From: Kitasatospora phosalacinea
GTDB taxonomy: Bacteria; Actinomycetota; Actinomycetes; Streptomycetales; Streptomycetaceae
Direction: 5' to 3'
Assembly (NCBI RefSeq): GCF_030268885.1
Contig: NZ_BSSA01000042.1
Coordinates: 1 to 59,619 of the forward strand
DNA length: 59,619 nucleotides
Under the pieces are notes generated by a model that was not told the DNA's origin, did not search any database, and worked only from the letters and a program-made list of their open reading frames with translations. Within the stretch, counting starts at the first letter, position 1; each line of letters begins with the position of its first letter. Shown in pieces: positions 1 through 8,560 of this stretch. The position numbers and the translations under genes were made by a program.

Positions 1-69
1 CCCGACAGGTCTCCCACACATTCGGTCCGACCAGATCCCCGGCCCATTCCCCCATCGCCACGAAACGAG

Positions 70-101
70 TCTGGCCCCACCACTCACGCAGCGGGGCCAG
101 A
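70..101. terminator. Hairpin, possible terminator
   Basis: A perfect 9-bp inverted repeat (TCTGGCCCC at 70-78, GGGGCCAGA at 93-101) encloses a 14-nt loop. It has no T-run, as is usual for actinomycete hairpin terminators. It could end a gene entering from the left. No coding region is supported in bases 1-225 apart from this hairpin. Confidence 0.45.
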
Positions 102-225
102 ACCCAACATCTTCATCAGACTTCTAGGCCGCCGCGCCGGGAGCGGCGGGCGCCGCGGTTGCCGACCCGGGCGCCCGCGGCGACCGTGGTGAGAGCCCTG
201 CCGCCCCAGCCCGAGGGAGCACCCC

Positions 226-1323
226 ATGAGCGAGGCCCTGACCGGTCCGTCCCCCGACCTGCGCCGGATCGGCATCGCCCCCGACCACTGGTACCCGGTG
301 GCGACCTCCCGCCAGGTGCGGCGGGGCCGCACCTTCGCCGCCGTCTTCGCCGGACAGCGGATCGCCCTCTACCGGGGCGGCAGCGGCACCGTCCACGCGC
401 TGGAGGACCGCTGCGCGCACCGCCAGGTGCCGCTGAGCATGGGCGTGGTCGAGGGCGACATCCTGCGCTGCTGCTACCACGCCTGGGCGTACCGGGGCGA
501 CGGCCGCATCTCGCAGATCCCCTATCTGCCCAAGGGCTGCGAGCGGCCGCCGCGCGGCGTCCGCTCCTACCCCGTCCGGGAGGAGTACGGCCTGGTGTTC
601 GTCTTCCCCGGCGACCCGGCGCTGGCCGCGGCGGCCCCGTTCCCGCACCTGCCCGAGCACCACGCGTCCACCCACCGGACGATGACCTTCTCCCGCACCG
701 TGCGCTGCCACTACTCGTTCATGCACGAGAACCTGCTCGACATGAACCACCAGTTCCTGCACCGCAGCGTCCTCGGCATGATCCGGCCCGAACTGCTCGG
801 CTACGACAGCGGCCCGCGGCACGTCGAGGCCCGCTACCGGTTCGTCCCCGCCGGGGGCCGGAAGGACCGCGGGGCGGGCCTGCTCTCCGCGGAGGGCATC
901 GGCGGCCGCAACTCGGCCGACGTCATCACCATCCGCACCGAGTACCCGTACCAGACCCTGCGCGACGTGCCCGAGAGCACCGGCCTCCCGGCGTTCTCGC
1001 TCTGGGCCGCCTACGTGCCCGAGGACGCCGAGCAGCGGGTCAACCACGCCTACGGGCTGCTGATGATCGCGAAACCGGCCCTCCCCGGGGCGCTGCACCT
1101 CGCCTGGCCGCTCATCCGCCGCTTCACCGAACGCGTCTTCGCCCAGGACCGCACGGCCGTCGAGGCGGAGCAGCGGGCCTGGGACGAACAGGGCGGCGAC
1201 CGCAACCACGAGGTGTTCCCGCTCATCCTCGACGTCCGCGAGGTGCTGCGCCGCAACGGCGTGCCGCTGGAGCCGGCCGCGGTCCGCCGGGAGCGGGAGG
1301 AGACGGCGAACCCGCGGAGTTGA
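226..1323 (+). CDS. Rieske 2Fe-2S aromatic-ring-type oxygenase
   Basis: This 365-aa protein has the oxygenase-subunit layout of Rieske non-haem iron enzymes. The Rieske cluster ligands are visible as C63-x-H65 and C82-x2-H85. The mononuclear iron site appears as N169-x2-D172-x2-H175-x3-H179. Such enzymes hydroxylate, demethylate or desaturate aromatic or alicyclic substrates, taking electrons from a separate reductase; none is encoded next door. ATG follows a GGGAG ribosome site. The next genes, a dinucleotide-binding protein and a PIG-L deacetylase, lie on the same strand with short gaps, so a small catabolic or natural-product operon is possible. The substrate cannot be told from sequence. 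Confidence 0.88.
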   Translation: MSEALTGPSPDLRRIGIAPDHWYPVATSRQVRRGRTFAAVFAGQRIALYRGGSGTVHALEDRCAHRQVPLSMGVVEGDILRCCYHAWAYRGDGRISQIPYLPKGCERPPRGVRSYPVREEYGLVFVFPGDPALAAAAPFPHLPEHHASTHRTMTFSRTVRCHYSFMHENLLDMNHQFLHRSVLGMIRPELLGYDSGPRHVEARYRFVPAGGRKDRGAGLLSAEGIGGRNSADVITIRTEYPYQTLRDVPESTGLPAFSLWAAYVPEDAEQRVNHAYGLLMIAKPALPGALHLAWPLIRRFTERVFAQDRTAVEAEQRAWDEQGGDRNHEVFPLILDVREVLRRNGVPLEPAAVRREREETANPRS

Positions 1324-1393
1324 TCACCCGTCAGGGCGCCCTCTTGTAGGGTGCGTTCGAATCGACGATCTGACGCGGGGACGGAGCAGACGG

Positions 1394-2050
1394 ATGCGGA
1401 TCGGAATCATCGGCACCGGGACGGTCGGGCAGACCCTGGGCGGCAAGCTGGTCGCCCTGGGCCACGAGGTCACCCTCGGCTCGCGCAGCAAGGGCAACGC
1501 CGCGGCCCAGGACTGGGCCCAGCGCTCCGGCCCGCTCGCCCATCCGGGGACGTTCGCGGAGGCCGCCGCCTTCGGCGAGCTCGTCGTCAACGCCACCGGC
1601 GGCACCGTCGCCCTCGCCGCGGTCGAACTGGCCGGGGCGGAGAACCTGGCCGGCAAGACCCTGCTGGACGTGTCCAACCCGCTGGTGTTCTCCCCGACCG
1701 GCGAGGTCACCCTCGACCCGGTCAACGACGACAGCGTCGGCGAGCGCCTCCAGCGCGCCCTGCCCGGCACCCGGGTCGTCAAGGCGCTCAACACCGTCAA
1801 CTGCGAGGTCATGGTCGACCCCGGCCGCGTCCCCGGCGAGCACCAGCTGTTCGTGGCGGGCGACGACGTCGAGGGCAAGGCCCAGGTGGTCGCCCTGCTC
1901 ACCGAGTTCGGCTGGCCCGCCGCCGACATCCTCGACCTCGGCGGGATCGACGCCGCCCGCGGCCTGGAGATGCTCATGCCGTTCTGGCTGCGGCTGATGC
2001 GCCACTACGGCCACGCCGACTTCAACTACGCCATCCGCACCGCGCGCTGA
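1394..2050 (+). CDS. NADPH-dependent F420 reductase-like dinucleotide-binding protein
   Basis: This 218-aa protein opens with a Rossmann nucleotide-binding loop (GIIGTGTVGQTLG, about residues 4-16) followed by LGSRSKGN, a loop typical of NADP-preferring F420:NADP oxidoreductase-like proteins. It lacks membrane segments and should be cytosolic. The family includes coenzyme F420:NADP oxidoreductase and many uncharacterised NAD(P)-binding proteins, so the electron partner is uncertain. The gap to the upstream Rieske gene is 70 bp and to the downstream PIG-L gene 54 bp. It might supply reducing power to the oxygenase, but that is only a suggestion from position. Confidence 0.8.
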   Translation: MRIGIIGTGTVGQTLGGKLVALGHEVTLGSRSKGNAAAQDWAQRSGPLAHPGTFAEAAAFGELVVNATGGTVALAAVELAGAENLAGKTLLDVSNPLVFSPTGEVTLDPVNDDSVGERLQRALPGTRVVKALNTVNCEVMVDPGRVPGEHQLFVAGDDVEGKAQVVALLTEFGWPAADILDLGGIDAARGLEMLMPFWLRLMRHYGHADFNYAIRTAR

Positions 2051-2104
2051 CCCCCCCGCCCGGCCACCGGGGGCGGGGCCCGAACGAAAGGCACCACCGG
2101 CACC

Positions 2105-2854
2105 ATGAACGACCGCACCGACCAGGCCCCGCCCCCGTACCAGCCGCTCGACGAGGACTGGGAGACCGCCCTCGCCGTGGTCGCCCACCCCGACGACATG
2201 GAGTACGGCGCGGCCGCCGCCGTCGCCCGCTGGACCGGCCAGGGCAAGCGGATCAGCTACCTGATGGTCACCAGCGGCGAGGCGGGCATCGACGGCACGG
2301 AACCCGAGCAGTGCCGCCCCGTCCGCGAACGCGAACAGGTCGAATCGGCCCGGCTCGTCGGCGTCGACACCGTCGAGTTCCTCGGGTACCCCGACGGCAT
2401 CGTCGAGTACGGGCTGCCGCTGCGCCGCGACCTGGCCCGGGCGATCCGCCGCCACCGCCCCGACATCGTCATCACCACCAACTACCGCGACACCTACGGC
2501 GGCGTGTTCCCCAACCAGGCCGACCACATCGCCGTCGGCCGGGCCACCCTGGACGCGGTGCGCGACGCGGGCAACCGCTGGGTCTTCCGCGAGCTCACCG
2601 CCGAGGGCCACCAGCCCTGGAACGGCGTCCGCCAGCTCTGGGCGGCCGGCTCCCCGGACGCGCGGCACGCCGTCGACACCACCGCCACCTTCGCCGCGGG
2701 CGTCGCCTCGCTGGAGGCCCACCGCGCCTACCTGGACGGCCTCGGCGGGGAGATGGCCGACGCCGCCGGGTTCCTGGAGGGCGCGGGCCGCGCCGCCGGG
2801 GCCCGCCTCGGCACCCGCTACGCCGCCGCCTTCGAGGTGGTCAACCTCCGCTGA
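2105..2854 (+). CDS. PIG-L family zinc deacetylase
   Basis: This 249-aa protein carries the PIG-L/LmbE metal motif A-H28-P-D30-D31 near its start, where His and Asp bind zinc. Members remove N-acetyl groups from N-acetylglucosaminyl conjugates, as in mycothiol synthesis (MshB) or glycopeptide tailoring, and some act on other amides. A histidine in the DHIAVGRATLD stretch near residue 140 fits the distal metal ligand of the family. No signal peptide is seen, so it should be cytosolic. It is the last gene of a three-gene run with a Rieske oxygenase and a reductase-like protein. The specific substrate is unknown. Confidence 0.85.
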   Translation: MNDRTDQAPPPYQPLDEDWETALAVVAHPDDMEYGAAAAVARWTGQGKRISYLMVTSGEAGIDGTEPEQCRPVREREQVESARLVGVDTVEFLGYPDGIVEYGLPLRRDLARAIRRHRPDIVITTNYRDTYGGVFPNQADHIAVGRATLDAVRDAGNRWVFRELTAEGHQPWNGVRQLWAAGSPDARHAVDTTATFAAGVASLEAHRAYLDGLGGEMADAAGFLEGAGRAAGARLGTRYAAAFEVVNLR

Positions 2855-2859
2855 GGGCC

Positions 2860-2890
2860 TTGACCTCAAGCCGACTTGAACTCCTACGGT
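2860..2890 (+). promoter_or_regulatory. MerR-type promoter with 19-bp spacer
   Basis: A -35 box TTGACC (2860-2865) and a -10 box TACGGT (2885-2890) are separated by 19 bp. The spacer region contains an interrupted inverted repeat, TCAAG-CCGA-CTTGA (2866-2879). An over-long spacer holding a dyad is the hallmark of promoters activated by MerR-family regulators such as SoxR or TipA. It lies just upstream of the MarR-like gene starting at 2925. No merR-type gene is present in the window. Confidence 0.55.
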
Positions 2891-2924
2891 GGGGGGACGT
2901 TCGGTCGGACACCAGGAGGGGCAC

Positions 2925-3386
2925 GTGAACGCGACGCCGAAGGAGTACCCGCAGGAGGAGCTGGCCGCCCAGCCCATCGGAGCCTGGGCGGGCACGGCGG
3001 GCCGACTGGTGGTCGGCGCGCTGCGCGAGCAGCTGGCCGTGGAGGGCCTCACCCAGCCGCACTGGTGGACGCTCAACCACGTCGTCGGGGCGCCCGGCCG
3101 GTGGACCAGGGCCGCGCTGACCGAGCGGCTGGCCGGCTGGGACGACCTCGGCACCGACTTCGACGGCGTCTACGACGACCTCGTCGCCCGCGGCTGGCTG
3201 CTGGAGGACGCCGGGCGCATGACGCTGACCGAGCAGGGGGAGGCCGGACGCCTCCGGGCCCGGGAGCGCAACCTGCGGGTGCACCGGAAGGTGCACGAGG
3301 GCATCGACACGGCCGACTTCGTGACCACGATCAACGTCCTGCGCCGCATGGTGGCCAACCTGGGCGGGAACGGCGACCTGCCCTAG
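2925..3386 (+). CDS. MarR-like winged-helix transcriptional regulator
   Basis: This 153-aa protein has the pattern of a small MarR-family regulator: a helical N-terminus, a helix-turn-helix region (about residues 55-75), the winged segment ARGWLLEDAGRMTLTEQGEA and a C-terminal dimerisation helix. GTG at 2925 is preferred because an AGGAGG site sits 7 nt upstream. An in-frame GTG at 2889 would fall inside the -10 box of the likely promoter and is rejected. The gene is expected to bind DNA as a dimer and to respond to a small ligand. Targets are unknown; self-regulation is possible. Confidence 0.78.
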   Translation: MNATPKEYPQEELAAQPIGAWAGTAGRLVVGALREQLAVEGLTQPHWWTLNHVVGAPGRWTRAALTERLAGWDDLGTDFDGVYDDLVARGWLLEDAGRMTLTEQGEAGRLRARERNLRVHRKVHEGIDTADFVTTINVLRRMVANLGGNGDLP

Positions 3387-3390
3387 CTCC

Positions 3391-4098
3391 TCAGGGGCGG
3401 CCGTCGGTGGGCACGTCGTCGTCCTCGTCCTCGCCCTGGCCGTTCTGGTGCGGGATCCGGCCCGCCGCCGCGTCCCGGGGCGGGCGACGGCGGCGGCGCA
3501 GCCAGGTGCGGACGGCCAGCAGCAGCACCAGGGCGGCCAGCACCGCGAACAGCAGCACCTGGTAGCGGACGGCCTGCCGGTAGAGGGTGTCGATGTTGCT
3601 GCCCGCGAAGTAGCCGACGGCCGTCCACACGCCCGCCCACAGCGCCGCGCCCACCGCGTTGGCGAGCATGAAACGGCGCCAGGGCATCTCGGTGGTGCCC
3701 GCGATCAGGCCGTTGGTCTGGCGCAGGCCGTCGACGAACCGGGCCCCCGTCACCACCAGGCCGCCGCGGCGGCGGAAGAACGCCTCGGCCCGCTCCATCC
3801 GCTCCGGGGTCAGCCGCACGTACCGGCCCCAGCGGTGCACGAACGCCAGGCCGCCGGTGCGGCCGATCACGTACGCCAGCGCGTCGCCCGCGACCGCCGC
3901 CAGCACGGCGACCAGCAGCAGCACCGGCAGCGAGAGCTGCCCCGCGCCCGCGTACACCGCGGCCAGCACCAGGATGGTCTGGCCCGGCACCGGGACCACG
4001 CAGTTGTCGAGGAACACCAGCACCCCGACCGCGAGGTACCCGTAGTCGTCGAGCAGCGGGGCGAGGTGGGCCAGCGGGCCGGGCAGGGGCGGCGACAA
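3391..4098 (-). CDS. DedA family membrane protein
   Basis: This 235-aa integral membrane protein carries DedA/SNARE-associated features: the early motif FLDNCVVPVPGQ (about residues 29-40), the segment GDALAYVIGRTGG, and the conserved VTGARFVDGLRQTNGLIAGTT region. DedA proteins act as lipid flippases, including for undecaprenyl phosphate, and affect envelope homeostasis. About five hydrophobic helices are visible. The C-terminal tail is charged and acidic (GEDEDDD). Only a TTG codon gives a sensible start, with GGAGGAG 8-9 nt upstream. It converges with the MarR-like gene with only 4 bp between stops. Confidence 0.85.
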   Translation of the reverse strand: MSPPLPGPLAHLAPLLDDYGYLAVGVLVFLDNCVVPVPGQTILVLAAVYAGAGQLSLPVLLLVAVLAAVAGDALAYVIGRTGGLAFVHRWGRYVRLTPERMERAEAFFRRRGGLVVTGARFVDGLRQTNGLIAGTTEMPWRRFMLANAVGAALWAGVWTAVGYFAGSNIDTLYRQAVRYQVLLFAVLAALVLLLAVRTWLRRRRRPPRDAAAGRIPHQNGQGEDEDDDVPTDGRP

Positions 4099-4140
4099 GG
4101 GCGGGCACTCCTCCTCACCGGGCCCGGCGGGGGCCCGGGG

Positions 4141-4341
4141 TCAGCGCTGCTCCTCGCCGAGGCGGTGCTCGACGACGCAGTCGGGGCCGGGGTAGACGAG
4201 ACCGGCGTGGCCGTCCTCGAAGCGGACCAGGTACGGGGGTTCGCCGTCGGTGCCGCGCACCTCGACGATCTCACCCCGGCGGTCGGTCATGCCGACCGAC
4301 CTGCTGTACATGTGGACGTGGTCACCCACCGTGGCTTGCAT
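4141..4341 (-). CDS. DUF1918 domain protein
   Basis: This 66-aa protein matches the small DUF1918 family: MQATVGDHVHMYSRSVGMTD, then a beta-rich segment with GEIVEVRGTDGEPPYLVRFEDGH. The fold is SH3/Tudor-like by family knowledge and the function is unknown. The ATG at 4341 was chosen because family members begin with this M-x-A-x-x-GD pattern; upstream in-frame codons read as low-complexity Arg/Pro. It is 42 bp upstream of dedA on the same strand and may be co-transcribed with it. Confidence 0.85.
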   Translation of the reverse strand: MQATVGDHVHMYSRSVGMTDRRGEIVEVRGTDGEPPYLVRFEDGHAGLVYPGPDCVVEHRLGEEQR

Positions 4342-4461
4342 CGGATCACTCCCGCGGGCGGAGGGACAGGGTCTGCGAGCTTCCCCCTCCACTGTGCGGC
4401 GGGCCCCCGGACGGCGCAAAGGCGGACGGCGCGGAGGCGGGTCCAGCCGGTGGGCGGGGGA

Positions 4462-5163
4462 TCAGCCGGGCGCGGACGGCGGGGGCTCGGCGAGGTAGCG
4501 GCGCAGCAGCCGCTTGCACTCGGCGACCAGCGCCGGGTCGCCCTGCGGGGCGGCCCGGAACGCCAGCTTGAGCACCGCGTCCGCGCACTCCATCGCCACC
4601 CGCAGGGCCACCGCGTACCCGGGCGCGGCGAACAGCTCGCCGCCGATCGCGCGCAGCCGGGCCGCGACCGCCGCGTTGTTGTCCAGCTCGGCGTCGAGCA
4701 GGTGCAGGTCGTCGACCTCGGCGGGGACGGTGTCGACCAGGCCGAAGTCCAGGTGGCCGAAGCCGGGGACGGTGCGCTTCATGGCGACGAACTCGTCCAC
4801 CGCGTGCTCGGTGAAGGCCGCCACGCTCGGCGCGCCCGGACCGGCGGCGGCAACCCGGGCGGCCAGACCGTCCAGGAAACGGCCCAGGTTGCGCTCGGCG
4901 AGGGCGGCCAGCAGGCCCTCCTTGCCCGCGAAGAACTGGTACAGGGTGCCGATCGGCACCTCGGCGCGCAGCGCCACCTCCTTGGTGGTCAGCCCCGCCG
5001 GGCCCACCTCGTCCAGCAGCCCCGCGCAGGCGTCCAGCAGCCGCTCGTACCGCTCCTGGCTGCGCTGCTGCACCGGCCGGCGGCGGGCCCCGGCGGCGGG
5101 TGCGGCCGGGGCGGCCAGGGTGCGGGCGGCACGGGCGGCGGACGCGGCGGGCTGCGGGGTCAT
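4462..5163 (-). CDS. TetR family transcriptional regulator
   Basis: This 233-aa protein has an N-terminal TetR-type helix-turn-helix: RYERLLDACAGLLDEVG, then TTKEVALRAEVPIGTLYQFF at about residues 70-90, followed by KEGLLAALAERN. The remaining 150 residues are an all-helical ligand-binding domain with no recognisable specificity. The first 45 residues are Ala/Arg-rich and probably disordered. Start at 5163 is chosen; an in-frame ATG at 5181 is an alternative, and neither has a strong ribosome site. It is divergent from the cbiZ-like gene with a 71-bp gap, so control of that promoter is plausible. Confidence 0.85.
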   Translation of the reverse strand: MTPQPAASAARAARTLAAPAAPAAGARRRPVQQRSQERYERLLDACAGLLDEVGPAGLTTKEVALRAEVPIGTLYQFFAGKEGLLAALAERNLGRFLDGLAARVAAAGPGAPSVAAFTEHAVDEFVAMKRTVPGFGHLDFGLVDTVPAEVDDLHLLDAELDNNAAVAARLRAIGGELFAAPGYAVALRVAMECADAVLKLAFRAAPQGDPALVAECKRLLRRYLAEPPPSAPG

Positions 5164-5234
5164 GGCGCCACTCTGCCGCATCCGGTCGGGGCGGGGCGAA
5201 TTCCGGCCGGACCGGTGTGGTTGGGTGTCGGACC

Positions 5235-5990
5235 ATGGACGAGCAGCGGGCGGTCAGGATCCAGCGGGCGGTGCGGATCGAGGACGGGGCCTGCCGGCAC
5301 CTGCTGGTGTGGCGGGCCGGACCGGGCTGGCGGATGGCCGGGTCGGGCGTCCTCGGCGGCGGGATCGGCGAACGCCACTGGGTGCTCAACGCGCAGGTCC
5401 GGGCCGGGTACGGGCGCCTCGACCCGGCCGAGCACCTGGCCGGACTCGCCGCCGCGCAGGGCCTGTCCGGGCCGGGCACGGCCCTGATGACGGCCGCCGA
5501 GGTGGACGCCTGCACCTGGGCCGAGGACGGCGGCGCCACCGCCGTGGTCACCACCGGCATCGGCGTCCCGACCTGGGCCGCCGCGCCCGACCCGCCGTCC
5601 GGGTACGCGCCGGGCACCATCAACGTCCTGGCGGTCGTCCCCGCGCCGGTCTCCGACGCCGGGCTGGTCAACCTGCTCACCACCGCCACCGAGGCCAAGG
5701 TCCAGGCCCTGCTGGAGGCCGGGTACGACTGCTCCGGCACGCCCTCCGACGCGCTCTGCGTCGCCGTCCGCGCCGAGGGCGACCCCGAACCCTTCGGCGG
5801 CCCCCGCTCGACCTGGGGCTCCCGCCTCGCCCGGGCCGTCCACCGCGCCGTCCTCGCCGGGGCCCTGGCCGACCGCGAACGCCGCGCCGGCTGGGACGGC
5901 CCGCCCACCCACCCGGCGACGCTGCCGGGCTGCGCGTGCGAGGACGTGCTGGCGGGGCAGGACGGCCGGGTGGCCCGCGCGGGGGTGTGA
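5235..5990 (+). CDS. cbiZ: Adenosylcobinamide amidohydrolase (CbiZ domain)
   Basis: This 251-aa protein shows the CbiZ signature in its second half: GTINVLAVVPAPVSDAGLVN (about residues 127-146), then TTATEAKVQALLEAG and DCSGTPSDALCVA. CbiZ hydrolyses the amide bond of adenosylcobinamide to give adenosylcobyric acid, letting the cell remodel salvaged corrinoids into cobalamin. No signal peptide is seen, so it is cytosolic. ATG at 5235 precedes the first conserved block. It is divergent from a TetR-type gene. No cobalamin riboswitch was recognised in the 71-bp gap. Confidence 0.8.
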   Translation: MDEQRAVRIQRAVRIEDGACRHLLVWRAGPGWRMAGSGVLGGGIGERHWVLNAQVRAGYGRLDPAEHLAGLAAAQGLSGPGTALMTAAEVDACTWAEDGGATAVVTTGIGVPTWAAAPDPPSGYAPGTINVLAVVPAPVSDAGLVNLLTTATEAKVQALLEAGYDCSGTPSDALCVAVRAEGDPEPFGGPRSTWGSRLARAVHRAVLAGALADRERRAGWDGPPTHPATLPGCACEDVLAGQDGRVARAGV

Positions 5991-6019
5991 ACACCGGTCC
6001 CGGACGGGCCGAACGGGCG

Positions 6020-6226
6020 TCAGGTGCCGGGCAGGTGGTCCTGGTCGATGACGTAGACCCGGGTCGGGGCGGGGGCGTCGGCGCAGTGGCGGCCGAGCTC
6101 CTCCCAGCGGGACTCGGGGTTGCGCAGCGGGCGGTGGCAGCGGCGGCAGCGGACCACGGGGGCCGGGCGGCGCTCGACGGCCGTGCCGGGGATCGGGGGT
6201 TCGGTGCTGCCGGACTGGTCGCTCAC
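6020..6226 (-). CDS. Small zinc-ribbon protein, DUF6011-like
   Basis: This 68-aa protein contains a compact metal-binding knuckle: RCRRCHRPLRNPESRWEELG followed by RHC. The C-x2-C...C spacing with an R-x-L-x-(D/N)-P-x-S core resembles the DUF6011 family found across Streptomyces, of unknown function. A fourth ligand may be a histidine in the same segment. It converges with cbiZ 29 bp away and is divergent from asnB, about 300 bp upstream of that gene. No partner is obvious. Confidence 0.65.
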   Translation of the reverse strand: MSDQSGSTEPPIPGTAVERRPAPVVRCRRCHRPLRNPESRWEELGRHCADAPAPTRVYVIDQDHLPGT

Positions 6227-6530
6227 CGTCCCAGTTCACCACCGGACGGTGGCGGACGCGACGGAGGGGTGCCCCCGGCGGGTCGGGGCGGGAGCGGGTT
6301 CGGGCCAGATCCGGGGGCGGGCGAGCGGCGGCGGGGCGGGGGCGGCGGCTGGTGGGGGCGGTGGTCGCGGGTGGCCCGAACTGTGCGTACATGACCAACA
6401 CTTGGTTGTCGAATGCACCCTTTCCGCCTAGCGTCGTGGCGCCGGTGCGGCCGTACGGGAGACGGCCCCGCCCCCGCCACCACCCGGGGCGGCACGGCAC
6501 CGGCCTCCTGCAGGAAGGGCCACACCTCGC

Positions 6531-8384
6531 ATGTGCGGGATCACCGGATGGGTCTCGTTCGACCGGGACCTGAGCACGGAGCACGCCACCCTCGCCGCGA
6601 TGACCGCCACCATGGCCTGCCGGGGCCCCGACGCCGCGGGCACCTGGCTGGACACCCACGTCGCCCTCGGCCACCGGCGGCTCGCCGTCATCGACCTCGA
6701 CGGCGGCCGCCAGCCGATGGCCGCCGAGCACGACGGCCGCACCGTGCTGGTCACCACCTACAGCGGTGAGATCTACAACTACCGCGAACTGCGCGCCGAA
6801 CTGCGCGCCCGCGGCCACGACTTCCGCACCGAGAGCGACACCGAGGTCGCCCTGCACGCCTACCTGGAGTGGGGCGAGGCGTTCACCGAGCGCCTCAACG
6901 GCATGTACGCCTTCGCACTGTGGGACCCGCGCAGCGAGGAACTCCTGCTGGTGCGCGACCGGATGGGCGTCAAACCGCTCTACTACTGGCCCACCCCCGA
7001 CGGCGTGCTGTTCGGCTCCGAGCCCAAGGCGATCCTCGCCCACCCGCAGGTGCGCGCCGTCGTCGACGCCGAGGGCCTGGCCGAACTCCTCGCCTTCACC
7101 AAGACCCCCGGCCACGCCGTCTACCGCGGCATGCGCGAACTCAAGCCCGGCCACACCCTGCGGGTCGGCCGCACGGGCAGCACCGAACGCCGCTACTGGG
7201 CACTGGAGTCGCACGAGCACACCGACGACCTGCCGACCACCGTCGCCACCGTCCGCGACCTGCTCGACGACATCGTCGCCCGCCAGCTGATCGCCGACGT
7301 CCCGCTGTGCACCCTGCTCTCCGGCGGCCTCGACTCCTCGGTGATCACCGCACTCGCCGCCCGCGGCCTGGCCGCCGCCGGACGGGGCCCGGTGCGCTCC
7401 TTCGCCGTCGACTTCACCGGCCAGGCCGAGAACTTCACCCCCGACGAACTGCGCGGCACCCCGGACGGCCCGTACGCGCACGCCCTGGCCGCGCACGTCG
7501 GCTCCGCGCACCGCGACATCGTGCTGGACACCGCCGACCTGATGGACCGCCACCACCGCGACGCCGTGCTGACCGCCCGCGACCTGCCGATCGGCCTCGG
7601 CGAGGGCGACACCTCGCTCTACCTGCTGTTCAAGGCCGTCCGCGAACAGTCCACCGTCGCGCTGTCCGGCGAGTCCGCCGACGAGGTGTTCGGCGGCTAC
7701 CTGTGGTTCCACGACCCGGCCGCCGTCGCCCACGACGGCTTCCCCTGGACGTACGCCCTCAGCCGGGGCTTCGGCGGCGGCAGCGCCCGGCTCGGCCCGC
7801 ACTCGCTGCTGGCCCCCGGCCTGCTCGCCAAGCTCGACCTCCCCGGCTACCGGGACGCCCGCTACCGCGAGGCCCTCGCCGAAGTCCCCCGGCTGGCCGG
7901 GGAGAGCGGCCACGAGCGCCGGATGCGCGAGATCAGCCACCTGCACCTGACCCGCTTCGTGCAGATCCTGCTCGACCGCAAGGACCGCACCTCGATGGCC
8001 GTCGGACTGGAGGTCCGCGTCCCGTTCTGCGACCACCGCCTGGTGCAGTACGTCTTCAACACCCCCTGGGCGATGAAGAACTTCGACGGCCGGGAGAAGT
8101 CCCTGCTGCGCGCCGCCGCCCGCGACGTGCTGCCCGAGTCCGTCGCCCAGCGGGTCAAGAGCCCCTACCCCTCCACCCAGGACCCGCGCTACGCCGAGGC
8201 GCTGCGCGCCGAACTGCGCACCCTGCTGGCCGACCGCGACGCCCCCGTCCGCGACCTGCTCGACCTCGCCGCGGCGGGCGGCGCCGTCGCCGACGCGCCC
8301 GGCCCGGACCTGCGCAACGCCGGGGAGGTGGTGCTGATGCTGGACCGCTGGCTGCGCCGCTACGGGGTGACGCTGGAGCTGTAG
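6531..8384 (+). CDS. asnB: Asparagine synthetase (glutamine-hydrolysing)
   Basis: This 617-aa protein starts MCGITGW, giving the Cys2 nucleophile of a class II glutaminase domain (residues 1-210) with RGPDAAGTW and GHRRLAVIDL. The synthetase domain has the ATP pyrophosphatase loop SGGLDSS at 264-270 and the conserved SGESADEVFGGY stretch. It should make asparagine from aspartate, glutamine and ATP in the cytoplasm. Because both domains look intact, it is not a typical lasso-peptide cyclase, which usually lacks the active glutaminase Cys. Its position upstream of a peptide precursor gene is notable, but a 176-bp gap separates them, so co-function is only a suggestion. Confidence 0.9.
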   Translation: MCGITGWVSFDRDLSTEHATLAAMTATMACRGPDAAGTWLDTHVALGHRRLAVIDLDGGRQPMAAEHDGRTVLVTTYSGEIYNYRELRAELRARGHDFRTESDTEVALHAYLEWGEAFTERLNGMYAFALWDPRSEELLLVRDRMGVKPLYYWPTPDGVLFGSEPKAILAHPQVRAVVDAEGLAELLAFTKTPGHAVYRGMRELKPGHTLRVGRTGSTERRYWALESHEHTDDLPTTVATVRDLLDDIVARQLIADVPLCTLLSGGLDSSVITALAARGLAAAGRGPVRSFAVDFTGQAENFTPDELRGTPDGPYAHALAAHVGSAHRDIVLDTADLMDRHHRDAVLTARDLPIGLGEGDTSLYLLFKAVREQSTVALSGESADEVFGGYLWFHDPAAVAHDGFPWTYALSRGFGGGSARLGPHSLLAPGLLAKLDLPGYRDARYREALAEVPRLAGESGHERRMREISHLHLTRFVQILLDRKDRTSMAVGLEVRVPFCDHRLVQYVFNTPWAMKNFDGREKSLLRAAARDVLPESVAQRVKSPYPSTQDPRYAEALRAELRTLLADRDAPVRDLLDLAAAGGAVADAPGPDLRNAGEVVLMLDRWLRRYGVTLEL

Positions 8385-8560
8385 GACCCGCCCGCCGGGT
8401 CATGGCCGGGTGATCCCCCGGTAAAAGGTTGCCCACGGAACGGGCGGCGCGAACTGCGCGGCAATGCGGCGTTTATCGCGCGTACACGGGGCCGCCACAC
8501 TCTGGACACATGCGAGGCGCCGACCGGCGCAGCGCACCGCACCAGAAGGGGGAACCCGCC

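Noticed and set aside
2889..2924. Upstream GTG start at 2889 for the MarR-like gene
   Set aside because: It falls within the likely -10 box and has no ribosome site. GTG 2925 has AGGAGG at proper spacing.
5160..8036. Very long open frame on the minus strand through cbiZ, DUF6011 and asnB
   Set aside because: It overlaps well-recognised genes, encodes low-complexity Gly/Ala/Val/Arg sequence with no motif, and is the usual mirror effect of GC-rich codon bias. The same applies to minus-strand frames at 1331-3154, 9842-12562, 26474-28831, 42250-45399 and 45418-47895.
6531..8384. asnB-like gene as a lasso-peptide cyclase for the nearby small peptide
   Set aside because: The glutaminase Cys2 and both domains are intact. 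There is no lasso B-protein (transglutaminase-like protease), and the precursor lacks the usual Gly/Cys core start and penultimate leader Thr pattern.
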